Shown: positions 1 to 8,900 of the stretch, in pieces
Layout: the number at the start of each line of letters is the position of its first letter
Position numbering within the stretch: position 1 is the first letter of the stretch
Origin: Amanita rubescens
Taxonomy: Eukaryota > Basidiomycota > Agaricomycetes > Agaricales > Amanitaceae
Assembly (NCBI GenBank): GCA_015039365.1
Contig: WION01000566.1
Span: 1 to 32,611 of the forward strand
Length of the DNA stretch: 32,611 bases
Direction of reading: 5' to 3'
The notes under the pieces: model-generated
What the model saw: the letters and a program-made list of their open reading frames with translations, nothing else
What the model was told of the DNA's origin: nothing
Databases searched by the model: none
Translations under genes and position numbers: made by a program

Positions 1-1180
1 TGGCTGAGCTGAAGCCACCAACGGCCACGCCAATTTTGTCTCTTCTGTCGCCTTCTCCCCTGATGGCAAACGCATCGTCTCTGGCTCAAATGATACGTCA
101 GTGCGGATGTGGGATGCCTCAACTGGGGCTGAACTGAAGGTGCTCCGTGGCCACAACTGGAAAATCAATTCCGTCGCCTTCTCCCCGGATGGCACGTGGA
201 TCATCTCTGGCTCAAATGAACGGTCGGGGGTGTGGGATGCCTCAACGGGCGCTGTGCTGAAGGTGCTCCATGGCCACACCGGGTTTGTCCATTCCGTCGC
301 CTTCTCCACTGATGGCATGCGCATCATCTCCGGCGCAGACGACAACTCAATACGGTTGTGGGATGCCTCGACTGGGGCTGAGCTGAAGGTGCTCAATGGC
401 CATGCCGGGCACGTCTATTCCGTTTCCTTCTCCCCTGATGCCACGTGGATCGTCTCTGGCTCGTATGACAAGTCAGTGCGGGTGTGGGATGCCTCAACTG
501 GGGCTGAGCTGAAGGTGCTCAGTGGCCACACCTGTAATGTCAATTCCGTCGCCTTCTCCCCTGATGGCAGACGCATCGTCTCTGGCTCACATGACAACTC
601 AGTGCGGGTGTGGGATGCCTCAACTGGGTTTGAGCTGAAGGCGCTCAATGGCCACATTGGTTCCGTCATGTCCGTCGCCTTCTCCCCTGATGGCACTCGC
701 ATCGTCTCTGGCTCATATGACAACTCAGTGCGGGTGTGGGATGCCTCAACTGGGGCTGAGCTGAAGGTGCTCAATGGCCACACCGGGCCGGTCAAATCTG
801 TCTCCTTCTCCCCTGACGGCACGCGCATCGTCTCTGGCTCATATGACAAGTCAGTGCGCGTGTGGGATGCCTCAACTGAGGCTGAGCGGCCTGAGCCTGT
901 GGTGCCAAGTTTTGACACACATTCAGTCAATTCCACCTGTATTACATTAGATGAAGAATCTGCACGGTTGTCCATTGTAGGCCGTGCTTACCCCGCTTGG
1001 ACCAGTAATACCCAAACACACTGGATCCTTTCAGCCCCTGGAGGTTATCCGCTAATGTGGGTGCCGGAGCTGGCTTATCCATACAGCGTCATCGTCATTT
1101 CCTGCGAAGGGTCTAACTTTATTAACTTCCAAGGTTGCAAGATTGGTCATGATTGGGCTGGTTGTTACATACCTAGCTAA
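1..1180 (+). CDS. WD40-repeat protein, C-terminal part (NACHT-WD40/NLR type), cut by the window edge
   Basis: Seven WD40 repeats of about 42 residues (the first partial) are read without interruption from base 8. Each has the core pattern GH...SVAFSPDG..I.SGS.D.SVR.WDAST. Such arrays form a beta-propeller, and in fungal NLR-like proteins (HET-E/NWD family) they act as the ligand-sensing C-terminus. After the last repeat comes a tail of about 100 residues with HWILSAPGGY, LMWVP and a final CKIGHDWAGCY. I recall this tail from Agaricomycete NACHT-WD40 proteins. The NACHT and effector domains would lie upstream of the window. The repeats are almost identical at DNA level, which suggests recent gene conversion. 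In bases 4-30 the spacing is one base shorter than in the other repeats, so the AELK codons (4-15) are in a different frame from the rest and a TGA lies at 5-7. This is a -1 frameshift, unless an intron or sequence error explains it. The second full repeat lacks one residue (NERSGVW). Stop at 1178-1180. Confidence 0.85.
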
Positions 1181-1539
1181 GCATTGTAGTTTGTAAATCT
1201 CCTGTATACATATATGTGATTAATAACTTTCATATGTAAGCCAAGCGGTCAGGCCTTCAGGAGTCATTAATTGCAATCACTTCTCACCTCTTCGACGAAA
1301 GAGGGCTTTTACGGCATATGTACAACTTATGGACTTCACTTACTAACGAGTCAGGATCGGAATGCCTTGATCTTAGAATATGAACCACGTTCCAGGAGCA
1401 ACTCATAGGAAGGCTATAGCTACTTCAACGGCGATAGCGACATTGCGAACACCAAAATCAGTCTAGCCAATCTAGGAGATCATTGAAGGGGCTTCAGGAG
1501 CGTCGATGGTTGCTACTGGACAACACAATCTTTCTATTA
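1181..1539. other. intergenic, convergent 3' ends of the WD40 and prefoldin genes
   Basis: I see no coding signal. The region holds the 3' flank of the WD40 gene (AT-rich, with tatacatatatg near 1205) and, at its right end, the 3' flank of the minus-strand prefoldin gene. The short ORFs here match nothing I recognise. Confidence 0.6.
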
Positions 1540-1602
1540 CTACGTCTCCTTTCTCTTCTCCCCTTCTTCTCTGAGCCTTCTGTCCCGTCTTCGCTTGACA
1601 TC

Positions 1603-2389
1603 CTAGTTATACACTCGTGCTGTGTTCACTTCCATTATCGTCAGCTGTTCTCTTAGGAACTCGAGATCTTCGATTGTATTGTCCAACGTGCTTTGCGCTA
1701 TTTCCAGTTTTGATTTCAGAAGAGCAGTGGCCGCGGGTATTTTGTATGATAGCATGACATTTGCCTATAATCCAAGTCAATCGTGGGGTAAGTCTGATGG
1801 GTGATGGTAGGACGAACCCCAAGCCACAAATATACGGTGTCCGAATCTTCCAACTCGGCTTCCGCATACAATGTATCGTTCAGTTCAAACGTCGTTTTGA
1901 TCGGCTTGGACGGGCCTTCCTCTTCCTCTTCGAGCTCGTCCAATTCCTCGTCACTTCCAGAGGAAGCACTCTTGCCTTCCTGTTAACCTGCAATTAAGAA
2001 AATTTGGTAGCGATGAATGAATCACGCATACCCTTCTCTCCTGAAGGTGTTCCACCATATCCAAGGTCTTCTTGATATCCGGAATTTTCTCCTCGAGACT
2101 CTGGCGCCGCTGCGTCAGGTTACTATCCATGTACCTGTATTCGCTGTGCTTTCATAGACTAAGCATCAACATGTATTTTGATACATAAACGCATACGCCA
2201 ATGCGTCTTGGAAGGCTCTCAACGTCCCCTCGACGTCAGCGTCGGGACCCACGTATTGATCGACATCGGCCTAAGCAACTCAAAGTCAGTATTTCAACAT
2301 CTGATATTTCGATATACGCATACAATAAATGGGGCTTTAGGAATACCCCTTGGGTTCTTTTCTTCTGTGAAAACGGATTTTGTAAACAT
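1603..2389 (-). CDS. PAC10: prefoldin subunit 3 (VBP1/Pac10 type) with a nonsense codon at the conserved C-terminal Trp
   Basis: This is an alpha-type subunit of the hexameric prefoldin co-chaperone, which passes nascent actin and tubulin to CCT in the cytosol. Minus-strand exons are 2389-2324, 2270-2197, 2143-2032, 1979-1818 and 1764-1603; all phases fit and the introns are 48-53 nt. Recognisable blocks are NPRGIPKAPFI, the helix around YRYMDSNLTQRR and IPDIKKTLDMVE, the acidic loop DELEEEEE, FELNDTLYAEAELED, VYLWLGANVML across an intron, and the C-terminal helix ending TIMEVNTARVYN. Family members continue with W-D-V-K-R-R. Here the W codon is TAG (1605-1603). The next 20 codons still encode a basic tail (DVKRRRDRR..., to an ATG-like normal end, TAG at 1542-1540). 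As written the protein has 191 aa; reading the TAG as Trp gives 212. The start at 2389 is the first ATG before the conserved block. The gene is divergent from MRD1. Confidence 0.88.
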
Positions 2390-2583
2390 TTCGTTGAAAG
2401 CGGCCCTTGAAGCAAAGCGAGCTGGACGACAATCGAGTACGTCGGCATCGTCCAAAGCGGAGTTTGTAGTTGGAATATGTCAAAGAGGTAAAGTCGCCTT
2501 CAAAGATTTTTTTCTTTCTCAAGTTCGTATTCTTCGCTGTTTTTTTTGTCGACTGTCGCTCATGCGCATACAGCTTGGACGGC
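2390..2583. promoter_or_regulatory. shared divergent promoter of prefoldin 3 and MRD1
   Basis: About 194 bp separate the two divergent start codons. The MRD1-proximal side has pyrimidine/T-rich tracts (2500-2550: tttttttctttctc and tgttttttttg), as is common just upstream of fungal starts. I see no clear TATA box. That it acts as a bidirectional promoter is inferred from geometry only. Confidence 0.4.
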
Positions 2584-3437
2584 ATGTCCCGTCTTCTTGT
2601 CAAAAGTCTACCCTCATATGTTACACCTGCTCGTCTCAAGGAACACTTTGAACAGCAAAAAGGGCCTGGGGGTATCCTTACTGACGTCAAAGTCGCACAC
2701 AAGAGGGACGGTACATCACGCCGATTTGATTTCATAGGGTACAAGACGGAAAAAGAGCCGAATGCAGCCAAAGAGTGGTTCGACCGAACGTTCCTTGATT
2801 CATCAAGAATCAGTGTTGAGATTGTCGAGGTACGTTTTTTTGTGCTTTAGTCCTCACTTCATAATGATAGCTTTGCCATTAACGTAGGGCGTCAAGAGCG
2901 CACCGGCCCCCCGGCCCAATAAACGACGGCGCTTGGGACCGTCGCCAAACGATGCTGAGCAGGCGGAAGTGACGTCCGAGAAAAGCAAGGTTTCGGGGAA
3001 AGACATCAAACAGGACGTAGAACGGGATGAATTTATGAAAATTATGAAACCGCGGACGAACAAAGGTCCATCATGGGCGAATGAAGATCCCCAAGCACCA
3101 GAGGCAGAGACCAAGGTCGAAGAACATACGGAAGAAGATGTCTCAAGCAAAGGCATATCTGATCTTGATTAGTTGAAGAAGCATACGTCAAAGAATGTAG
3201 ACAAGGTGGATAAAATTTTTGAACAATCTGATGACGAAGATGAAGAGGTATGGTCCCTGCGTTTTGACTATTTGGTAGCTCACAGACTTCTAGAAAGATG
3301 TTACCGAGCCCGATCCTCCAAAGGATCCAACGAAAGAAACAATATTGCAAACTTCACGTCTATTCCTGCGGAACCTAGCCTTTAGCTGCACAGAATCTGA
3401 TCTCGTAGAGTTATTCAAGCTGTTTGGTGGAAAATAA
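2584..3437 (+). pseudogene. MRD1: MRD1 (multiple RNA-recognition-motif pre-rRNA processing factor), 5' fragment with internal TAG
   Basis: Mrd1 binds pre-rRNA and is needed for early cleavage and small-subunit processing in the nucleolus. It normally has five to six RRMs and about 800 or more residues. Exons here are 2584-2829, 2888-3247 and 3294-3437. Exon 1 encodes RRM1: start MSRLLVKSLPSYVT, LTDVKVAHKRDG, then RRFDFIGYKTE as an RNP1-like strand. Exon 2 encodes the basic/acidic linker with FMKIMKPRTNKGPSWANE, typical of Mrd1. Where the family has S-D-L-E/D-W the Trp is TAG (3170-3172), and the linker continues in frame (LKKHTSKNVDK...FEQSDDEDEE). Exon 3 gives the beginning of RRM2 (ETILQTSRLFLRNLAFS...DLVELFKLFGG) and stops at 3435-3437. 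The remaining RRMs are not found downstream. The break near 3428 adjoins anonymous repeat-rich DNA. A functional MRD1 must lie elsewhere if this fungus follows the rule that the gene is essential. Confidence 0.87.
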
Positions 3438-5337
3438 CATACAACACTACATCCCACAGTGGGCACGGTCTCGCGTCTCGCCATTCTCGAGTTCAGACAT
3501 GAGAGTTGATGGCATGGTACGCGAGGAATGGTGGCGCGACACGCGTTGGTGAAGGGCAGTGACTACGAAGTGAAGATGATTAGAAAACGATTGAAAAATA
3601 AATAAATAAAAGAAAAACATACCGTTGTGGTACATTTCAGCGGTCGGCACCGAGGATGACCGATGACGTGGCACATAGATGGCATCTGTTGTCGAGGGGA
3701 GTTGGTGAAGAGTGGTGACCACAAAGTGAAGATGATTAGAAAACAATTTAACATATGAAAAAGTAAGGCGAAAAACGTACCGTTGTGGTACATTTCAGCA
3801 GCCAGTGTCGAGGATGATCGGAGACCAATGTCGTGGCATACTGATGACATCCGTAGTCGATGGGAGTGTTGGTGGTTTGACGCGCGCTGCTGAAAACGGT
3901 GTGGCACGAAGCAGTAAGCAAACAATTGAACAAAGAAAGAGAAACGTACCATTGCGGTACATTTCACATGATGTCGCACATCGACATCTGTTGTCCAAGC
4001 TGAGCCTACTAGTAGCCTTCGAAATGACACAAATAGAAGCGAGAACGCATTGAGCATTTGCTTCCTCAATTTTCCACATGCCCTGTGCGTGGGATGAGAA
4101 TTCTTGATGACGGGTTGCGAGTGTCTCGCGTATCGCCTGGACGTATTGGCACAAATTCCACGATAGGCGGGAAATGCCCCAATCGGGTTTCACCATCGCT
4201 TTGGGCGGGAGTTGCCGTGTGTGGAGTAAATTGGTATCGTCACCCTCCGAAAAGGAGCACTGTTGGGGTGTAGAGGGATCATGGGTGGATGTAAAGCGTT
4301 CCATGTAGCGATATTGGTATTTTTCCCAAAAGAAGATGTCGCAAAAAGGAGACGTTCACGGGCGAGCCTCTCCTTTTTTGGAAACAAGCTAAGCAGATAG
4401 TAGGAGGGGGGGAGATGGGTTACGCATAGTTGGAAGAGGTTTTTGGTGGCTAGGATTGGGTATAGAGGGATTCCTGCGTAGTTGTAAGAGTCGTCGGGAA
4501 GCAGGATTTGGCATGTTGGAGTATAAAGGTTCACAGATGGACGTAGAGGGGTTTCATGCGGTGAGTACGAAAGTTGAGGCAGGATAGTCATGAAACATAG
4601 CTGGTCAGCACAATTGAACGGTTTAGAGAGGGAACACATACCTTGTGTAGGTGCTATGTCGACACGAGAGAGCAGAAGAGAGTGACAGAGCTGAGAGAAG
4701 ACGACCAGATTTGGGGAGGCAGAGGACACAGCAACTGAGGGAATAATCCATATCGGTCGCGTCTTCTTTATTGGCACCGGGAATGTTGACATCTTTGTCT
4801 TCTTCGTCAGAGTGGAAATATCTGTATTGATAGGAATCGTCATCATCAACATCACGAAAGTACGAGACAGACTCTACATACTCGGTATCGTCTTGATCTT
4901 TTGTTAAATGGGAAGTTAAGAGGGTGTTGGTAAAGAGGCGTGACCTAGCACCTAGGTCTCATCCAAGAGGCGTAGTGTTGCGTTTCGCCGCACGACCTGT
5001 TGTTATGTCTCGCGTCTGTCCGGGGACGTTTGTTGCCGGAAAATGCCGTGCGCGATAGCGTGTCTCGGGTCTCGCCGGCCAATTGGTCGGTTAAAGCCGC
5101 ACCAGGAAGAGACCGAGTCCTTTCAGGCCTCGGAAAAACTGCGACTGTTATGATATCCTGCCTAAGGAGCACGATCGAATTAGATTTTGCTATAGTAGAC
5201 GTCAGAGACATTGGACAATTTCTACCCCGGTTTACGCCTATGTAATACAAATACACAATCTGACACACGACCCCAACTTTTAAAGTCACGTTCTCATTGA
5301 TCACCTTTGCTTTCTCTGCAACCACGGCCAGCATATC
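3438..5337. other. gene-poor insertion or rearranged segment between MRD1 fragment and carrier gene
   Basis: No recognisable protein is encoded on either strand, although a minus-strand ORF runs 4855-4190 (221 codons, low similarity to anything I know). The segment starts right where MRD1 loses homology. It contains the tandem exon-like repeats at 3498-3995 and three spaced copies of a related motif (ggtctcgcgtctcgcc near 3468, gtgtctcgcgtatcgcc near 4120, gtgtctcgggtctcgcc near 5060). Read on the minus strand, two of these give GETRD and the third RETLATR. An imperfect palindrome, cccacagtgggc, lies at the junction near 3452. I cannot find long terminal repeats, a transposase or a reverse transcriptase. 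The last 60-100 bp are presumably the promoter of the carrier gene. Confidence 0.5.
3498..3995 (-). repeat. about three diverged tandem repeats, period about 155-168 bp, with splice-site-like borders
   Basis: The phrase gttggtgaag.g.agtga.. occurs at 3545 and 3701 and in diverged form at 3868. The phrase taccgttgtggtacatttcag occurs near 3620 and 3779, and as taccattgcggtacatttca near 3948. On the minus strand each unit reads as an exon of about 95 nt ending near AEMYHNG, followed by gtacgttt or gtatgttt (donor-like), a pyrimidine-rich 50-60 nt stretch and an acceptor-like ...cttcg/tgtag. This resembles a tandemly duplicated exon-intron module. GTACC-gttgt-GGTAC can also form a small hairpin. 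The encoded peptide is not one I recognise. Confidence 0.6.
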
Positions 5338-6988
5338 ATGTCGTCTCAGCAATCCACCGTTGCCCCGCCAGCATCTGTTTCGGTGCCCCCGAAGAAGAAG
5401 CCATATCCATTCTGGCTAGGAGGTTCGTCATTCTTTATATGGTGACCTGTGCGCACTTTATCAAGCTCCTGCAAATCCGATGTAGGTGTTGCCGCAACGA
5501 TAGCTGCATCTGTTACACAGTAAGCTACTGCACTCAACACATGTTTGATTTCACGTGCTTATCGAACGGGTAGCCCACTCGACCTGACTAAGGTCCGACT
5601 CCAGGCGTCAGGGGACAAGCGGATGATAGAGAGTTTGAAGAAGACAGTTAGAACGGCAGGTGAGTTGAGGCTATATGCGTCAAATGTATGCGTCTCACGA
5701 TTCCAAAGGTTTCCGTGGTTTGTTCGACGGCATTACCGGGACTTGGTTGAGACAAATGTCCTATTCTGTTTGCCGATTTTGGGCGTACGATGAGAGTAAG
5801 AAGCTCTTGGGAGCTGGGAAGGATGCCCCAGCCTGGAGATTGGTCGCAGCAGGAGGCATGGGTAAGCCTATCCGGCATCGCCTCGTCACGCATATACTCA
5901 CGACCCGTAGCTGGAGGTATCGCTGGGCTCGTTGGGAATCCAGGAGGTCTGCACGCTGCTCTTTCCCACCACGATCATGAGTCACTGATCTCAATTGCAA
6001 CGCTTCAGAAATCGTGATGGTGCGATTGCAGGGCGACTTCGCGAAGCCCCCTGAGAAGAGATTCAACTACAAGCATTCTATTGATGCATTGTATCGGGTG
6101 AGTACAATTGTGCTCGTGCTATCCCCTATCTTGGCGGAAACCCACTTCCGATTGGCGGTATCCCGATCCGCAGTGCGGGGGAGGCTGTGCCAGCGTCGCT
6201 GCCGGCAATCTCAAACACTGATAATCGGTGATGCTCGGTGATGCCGCATAGATCAGAGAGGCATTTACTCTGATGGCAAATCAGCATTTTCAATCGATGA
6301 ACGATTTTTTATCCGGAGTGAATACTAATACTACATTTATAGATGATTCGCGAAGAGGGAATATCATCATTGAGTAGAGGTGTAGGACCGAATGTTTTCC
6401 GTGCAATTCTCATGAATGCCAGTCAGCTGGCATCGTACGTAGAAGTACCTGCCAGAATCCCGGTTCCGGAATCTGATGCTTGCTGTCTAGGTACGACTTT
6501 TTCAAAGCAGAATTAATCAAGTCCGGATATTTCCGTGACAACATGGTCTGCCATTTCTCCGCAAGCTTCGCTGCCGTAAGCTGCGCCGTGAAAGTCGATC
6601 ACCGGCAATGCTGATGGTGTCTTCATTTCAGGGAACCGTTGCCACAACTGTTTGTTCGCCGGCTGATGTCTTGAAGGTCCCTTTCCCTAAACCTTTTGTG
6701 CTTCACCAGCCTAATTCCCATAACAGAGTCGTATTATGAATGCGTCCGGACCTGGATCTAGCGTAAGCTAATTTACACACAAGCGTATCTCTCACTCACC
6801 TTTTTCAAAAGTCAACTCTCGCAGTCATCAGGTCATCCCTCAAGAACGAAGGCGCCATGTTCATGTTTAAGGGATGGCTTCCTGCTTGGACGCGTCTAAA
6901 CCCGACGACCATCCTGATTTTCTTGACTCTTGAACAGTTGAAGATCGCTGTCGATTACTCGCGTTCTCGCGGCTATAACTTTGTATAA
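5338..6988 (+). CDS. DIC1: mitochondrial dicarboxylate carrier (SLC25 family)
   Basis: Inner-membrane carrier expected to exchange malate/succinate for phosphate. Exons: 5338-5422, 5486-5519, 5574-5659, 5709-5861, 5911-5946, 6009-6097, 6343-6434, 6491-6575, 6632-6676, 6727-6762 and 6812-6988. They total 918 nt, or 305 aa, the usual SLC25 length. All three signature repeats are present: HPLDLTKVRLQ, NPGEIVMVRLQGD and SPADVLKSRIMN, each at the end of an odd-numbered helix. The N-terminus MSSQQSTVAPP...KKKPYPFWLGG is typical of fungal Dic1. Two splice oddities were seen. Intron 3 has no AG where family alignment would put it (ctcacg before ATTCC); the in-frame AG at 5707-5708 works and removes only D-S-K. 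Intron 6 is 245 nt, far longer than the others, and may hold a small insertion. I see no frameshift, in contrast to the damaged neighbours. Confidence 0.93.
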
Positions 6989-7802
6989 CAGTGATGAATT
7001 AACGCCAAGTGTCTGTAGGATAGATAGCTGGACTGTGTATTTATACCTAGAGGGGAAACACCAAAGTGGGGGGAATGAACAGTGCGTACGTTGATCTGAA
7101 AATCATCACTTCAGCGTCCAACGTCCAACCGAGACGAACAATGGACGGCATATCAAACGCCGTTGCTTGTTGTTACTAATTCTGAGGATCTGAAGCGCAG
7201 CGTGCCTTGAAGCTATCATGGCAGAGAATAATTCAATGATCTTACGCCGCCAATGCCAGCAGCAAAGCTTTCGTTATCATGCATCATGGACACTGAACAT
7301 ATGTACAGTGCACAATTGGTGTATGTTATGAGTTTTGGTTCTTGGTTCTTGGTCATGGAATTTGGATTCCTAAGGTCCTTCCGGATAGCTGTACCCTGGC
7401 CCTCGTCGACTAATCGGAAGGCAGATAAACGCGCCACTTTGTGTCTTGATACACCGGGTGTCCACGTCGCTGACAAAAAAAAGTCTCGCTTTTTTTCTTA
7501 CATCGCTACGACGCTACCATAACTGTAATGGTTTACTTCAACCGGCACCACTGGTACATTGTCCAAGAGACTACCAAATCAAGAGTCTTGAACGACGAGA
7601 TTTCTAGGAGACAATACAATTCGGGGAAGTTAGCTTGACATGATGCCTCGTTAGCTCCTTCAAATCAGCGATTGCTTCATTGAGCAATCAATATTGAACA
7701 GTCGACGATTACATGAGGATAGTGATTTGAGATCTACAACTACCTGAAATCATACGTGCCTCCATATATAATGTGGAAAAAGAAAAGAACTGAACAATGC
7801 AC
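6989..7802. other. intergenic region with one copy of a dispersed short repeat
   Basis: This lies between the carrier stop and the C-terminal end of the minus-strand VWA gene. I find no conserved coding sequence. It contains the repeat at 7390-7468 listed separately and a T-rich stretch near 7480-7500. The rest is anonymous. Confidence 0.5.
7390..7468 (+). repeat. dispersed short repeat, copy 1
   Basis: It starts with accctggccc, then cgactaat.ggaaggcagataa, cgccactttgtgt.ttga.acac and gtgtccacg. A diverged copy in the same orientation is at 12926-13031, with an insertion of about 11 bp after the aggcagataa part and further inserted bases towards its 3' end. It could be a miniature transposon remnant or shared promoter DNA. 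I see no terminal inverted repeats. Confidence 0.5.
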
Positions 7803-8900
7803 CTACAATTCCCACTCCGGCACGTAGGTTTCTTTGGCGAGCCAGGTCTCAGGCACCAAAGCACGGACATTCGGATGTAATCCACCAAGAACGATTCTTC
7901 GCAATTCTGTAGAGGTCAAAACCCCTCTGTATGGTACCGTGTCGACGATGCTCTAGAATATGCGTTAAATTTTTGAGGCAAACACTACGAAGACCATATC
8001 TTACCCCGTTATCACCTTTAACGAGTGCCGTCAAGACCTCTTTCGCATCTTCCTCATCTCCGATCTGTACGAATTGGATGCCATCGTGTTGGGATGGTAT
8101 CTGGAGCTTTTCAGGCGCGCCACGGCTTGCTCGATGACGCTAGCCGGGTCATCACCTACAAGGACAAGACGAATAAGCTCATGAGGCTGATTTAGCAGTT
8201 AAAGAGAATTAACACACTTGGCACACCGTCCGTAAGGATAATGATATCTAACGGCGGAATCTTTGAGTACTCTTCGGAGTTGGAGACGGTACGGTCGATT
8301 CTGTCAAGATGGCTATTAAGCACGTCTTTCAATATTGCCCCCGTCGGCGTCCATCCTTGCGAAGATTATAAATCTAGGAACGAATACAACAATAGTGTAT
8401 TCCCTACCGCTTGGCATAATACCGTCAAATCTCGATTTAATTGTTTCTGCACCCTGCTAAAAGTGAGACCGAAGCTGCGACGCATCGTATACACACGCAC
8501 TTGTGCTCCTTGATCATAGATATCGCAGTTCATGATCGCAGGCTCATTGAGCGCAACGTTCAGCTTTAATGCGTAGTCTGCGATTTCAAGAAGTGCATCC
8601 CGGGTTTCGTCCCACCGAGATCCTAACATCTGTTATGGTCGTACTGAGATTGATTACTTCCACCATGGCACTCTACTTACCGATCCAGAGTCGTCGATTA
8701 TGAATAAGACATCATAGTTCCTTTGATTTTCCGATCAGTAAAGAGTAGGGTACATCAAAGAAGCTCTCACCTGAGATAGTCCTCTATCACGGTTGGCCGA
8801 GGCTCATCCATCACTGGATTATAACCCTGGACGGTTTTTGCGGTGGAGGCGGAGGTTTCATGACCTGAGCTATCTCCATATTAGCAGGAGGTTCTGGAGG
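7803..8900 (-). pseudogene. von Willebrand factor A module, second (C-terminal) copy of the kinase-VWA gene
   Basis: VWA domains bind partners through a metal ion held by the MIDAS residues. The minus strand shows NYDVLFIIDDSGS (D-x-S-x-S), an intron, MLGSRWDETRDALLEIADYA, then TPTGAILKDVLNSHL (MIDAS Thr), IPPLDIIILTDGVPS (MIDAS Asp), HELIRLVLVGDDPASV, and after another intron SIVDTVPYRGVLTS. The C-terminus ...VPETWLAKE ends in TAG at 7805-7803. Frame damage: one base is missing near 8090 (ACGATGGCATCC against ACGATGGGCATTC in the other copy), and one more in the proline-rich linker near 8840. The linker MEIAQVMKPPPPP also precedes the other copy, so the two modules look like a tandem domain duplication inside one gene. 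The native family function is unknown to me. Confidence 0.75.

Noticed and set aside
415..975. 186-codon minus-strand ORF opposite the WD40 repeats
   Set aside because: It mirrors the repeat array (repeating VEASHTRT..SYEPETMRVPSGEK) and exists only because the WD40 repeats have biased codons; no independent support.
4190..4855. 221-codon minus-strand ORF as a gene
   Set aside because: No recognisable domain and low-complexity composition in a region next to a breakpoint. The length alone is not enough, so it is kept only as a remark.
3438..5337. LTR retrotransposon in the MRD1-carrier gap
   Set aside because: No terminal repeats, primer-binding site, polypurine tract or RT/integrase motifs were seen.
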